A DNA stretch of 64,000 nt from Bacteroides sp. Lineage in GTDB: Bacteria > Bacteroidota > Bacteroidia > Bacteroidales > Bacteroidaceae. Below, in pieces: positions 63,431 through 64,000 of this stretch. The notes under the pieces are model-generated. The model was not told the DNA's origin. It did not search any database and was given only the letters and a program-made list of their open reading frames with translations. The DNA lies in the NCBI GenBank assembly GCA_017472925.1, contig JAFUNS010000002.1, positions 18,061 through 82,060 of the forward strand, given 5' to 3'. The position numbers and the translations under genes are program-made. Position 1 is the stretch's first letter, and each line of letters opens with the position of its first letter.

Positions 63431-63495
63431 GCATTACTAAGAAGAAAACGTCGTTTTACGGCCGATAATGCGTCGTTTTCTCCCTTTCGTAATGC
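63431..63495. repeat. large imperfect dyad
   Basis: GCATTAC...GAAAACG (63431-63450) and CGTTTTC...GTAATGC (63473-63495) are inverted; inside, CGTCGTTTT is directly repeated at 63449 and 63471. It may be a binding site or replication-related structure. Confidence 0.6.
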
Positions 63496-63521
63496 AAAGA
63501 TAATGCAAGCCGAGAGCCCAT

Positions 63522-63551
63522 TGTCCGCCAACGTCCGCCAATGTCCGCCAA
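63522..63551. repeat. three tandem decamers upstream of DUF4248 gene
   Basis: TGTCCGCCAA, CGTCCGCCAA and TGTCCGCCAA(C) follow one another directly on 10-bp spacing (one helical turn), ending 12 bp before the -33 box of the DUF4248 promoter. Confidence 0.8.
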
Positions 63552-63563
63552 CTTTTGTATTTG

Positions 63564-63595
63564 TTTGTAAATATGGTAATTATTCATTATATTTG
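63564..63595 (+). promoter_or_regulatory. promoter of DUF4248 gene
   Basis: TTTG (63564-63567), 20 bp, TATATTTG (63588-63595): a full -33/-7 match. Confidence 0.7.
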
Positions 63596-63629
63596 CATCA
63601 TCATTCAACAATCAAAAATCCTGTTTTCC

Positions 63630-63842
63630 ATGTTTACACCCCGTACTTATCTCAAAAGCGAACTCGCCATGCTCTATGCACCCGACAGCTGTATAGACAC
63701 CGCCGTTAAAAACCTTTATCGATGGATTCACCATTGTCAGCCCCTTTGCCGAGACCTGGAGAAAATGAACTACAATCCCCGCCGGAAACATTTCATGAAG
63801 CGCGAGGTAGAAGCCATTGTTCACCACTTGGGAGAGCCTTAA
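63630..63842 (+). CDS. DUF4248 protein
   Basis: 70 residues from the ATG at 63630: TYLKSELAMLYAPDSCIDTAVKNLYRWIHHC, NYNPRRKHFMKREVEAIVHHLGEP. This is the compact DUF4248 domain, resembling a small helix-turn-helix fold with a Lys/Arg-rich face and a final LGEP. The family is common in Bacteroides near VirE/DUF3987, HU and smalltalk genes in accessory regions; function is unknown, DNA binding is plausible. The frame opens earlier at 63555 across the promoter. Confidence 0.84.
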   Translation: MFTPRTYLKSELAMLYAPDSCIDTAVKNLYRWIHHCQPLCRDLEKMNYNPRRKHFMKREVEAIVHHLGEP

Positions 63843-63895
63843 CGCGGCTCCCCTCCTCTTTTACCCAACCATAAAAGTATTTACAACCACAAACA

Positions 63896-64000
63896 TCAAC
63901 TCGCCATCACTACCAATGTAGAATAGGCCAATTCCCCTATCACCCCGATAAAAACACTCATTACACTCAGTAAATTCAGTATATTTTTTGAGTACTCCAT
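63896..64000 (-). CDS. short hydrophobic ORF at window edge, possibly partial
   Basis: A 34-residue minus-strand frame (MEYSKNILNLLSVMSVFIGV...) predicted to be one transmembrane helix, ending at 63896. The ATG is exactly at the window edge, so it could be a small membrane protein or the C-terminus of a longer gene. No family is recognised. Confidence 0.35.
   Translation of the reverse strand: MEYSKNILNLLSVMSVFIGVIGELAYSTLVVMAS

Overview
The window reads as chromosomal DNA of a gut-type Bacteroidales bacterium, closest in flavour to Bacteroides/Phocaeicola/Prevotella; I cannot fix the genus. The grounds are: Bacteroidetes-only families (DUF4248, smalltalk, DUF5020, DUF4923, DUF4369, DUF4250, S46 dipeptidyl-peptidase), many lipoproteins, absence of obvious Shine-Dalgarno sequences, and repeated -7 promoter elements of the form TAnnTTTG, often with a TTTG box 19-21 bp upstream. 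Most of the window is ordinary core genome; no insertion sequence, CRISPR array or rRNA was seen.

Layout. 1-6.4 kb: partial mutS2, L-serine dehydratase, a DUF4738-like lipoprotein, a TrpB2-type tryptophan synthase, tRNA-Glu and queH. 6.5-12.6 kb: a compact menaquinone operon (hotdog thioesterase, menF, menD, menB, menC, menE), mostly joined by 4-bp ATGA overlaps. 12.6-20.5 kb: DUF4250, DUF5020 outer-membrane protein, a Lys/Glu/Ala-rich mini-lipoprotein, dnaK, a secreted HExxH metallopeptidase, an unknown secreted protein, recA and DUF4923. 20.5-29.6 kb: nadC, rlmH, a secreted nuclease/phosphatase-like protein, pepD, an OmpH-like chaperone, two thioredoxins, rubrerythrin with perR, and nadE. 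29.6-34.2 kb: hisG-hisD-hisC-hisB on the minus strand, preceded by a leader peptide gene with four consecutive His codons and an attenuator-like hairpin. 34.2-43.9 kb: Dabb protein, MltF-like transglycosylase, tRNA-Arg, GH28, GH73-LysM hydrolase, an ECF sigma/membrane protein/Spy-like module, a GH3 glycosidase and a flavodiiron protein. 43.9-52.7 kb: a dihydroorotate-dehydrogenase-like protein, dnaJ, grpE, mfd and a TPR protein. 52.7-62.9 kb: lipoproteins, S41 protease, polyprenol-phosphate glycosyltransferase, dihydroorotase, metallophosphoesterase, acyltransferase, ferritin, DUF4369 and an S46 peptidase. 62.9-64 kb: intergenic repeats, a 38-codon smalltalk gene, a large dyad, tandem decamers and a DUF4248 gene.

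Regulation is the most interesting layer. dnaK carries a perfect sigma-54 -24/-12 promoter with an upstream dyad TTCTGACA-N15-TGTCAGAA, and TGTCA-type sites recur before grpE-dnaJ, suggesting an enhancer-binding protein controls the Hsp70 system. A PerR homologue retaining all five regulatory metal ligands lies beside a perfect 7-1-7 PerR-type box; an identical pair of half-sites recurs before the dihydroorotate-dehydrogenase-like gene, drawing that enzyme of unknown function into a predicted peroxide response with rubrerythrin. The his leader peptide is a textbook attenuation signal. Two terminators share the same 8-nt loop, TCGAAATG, on different stems. All regulatory claims are inferences from sequence and need experimental or comparative confirmation.
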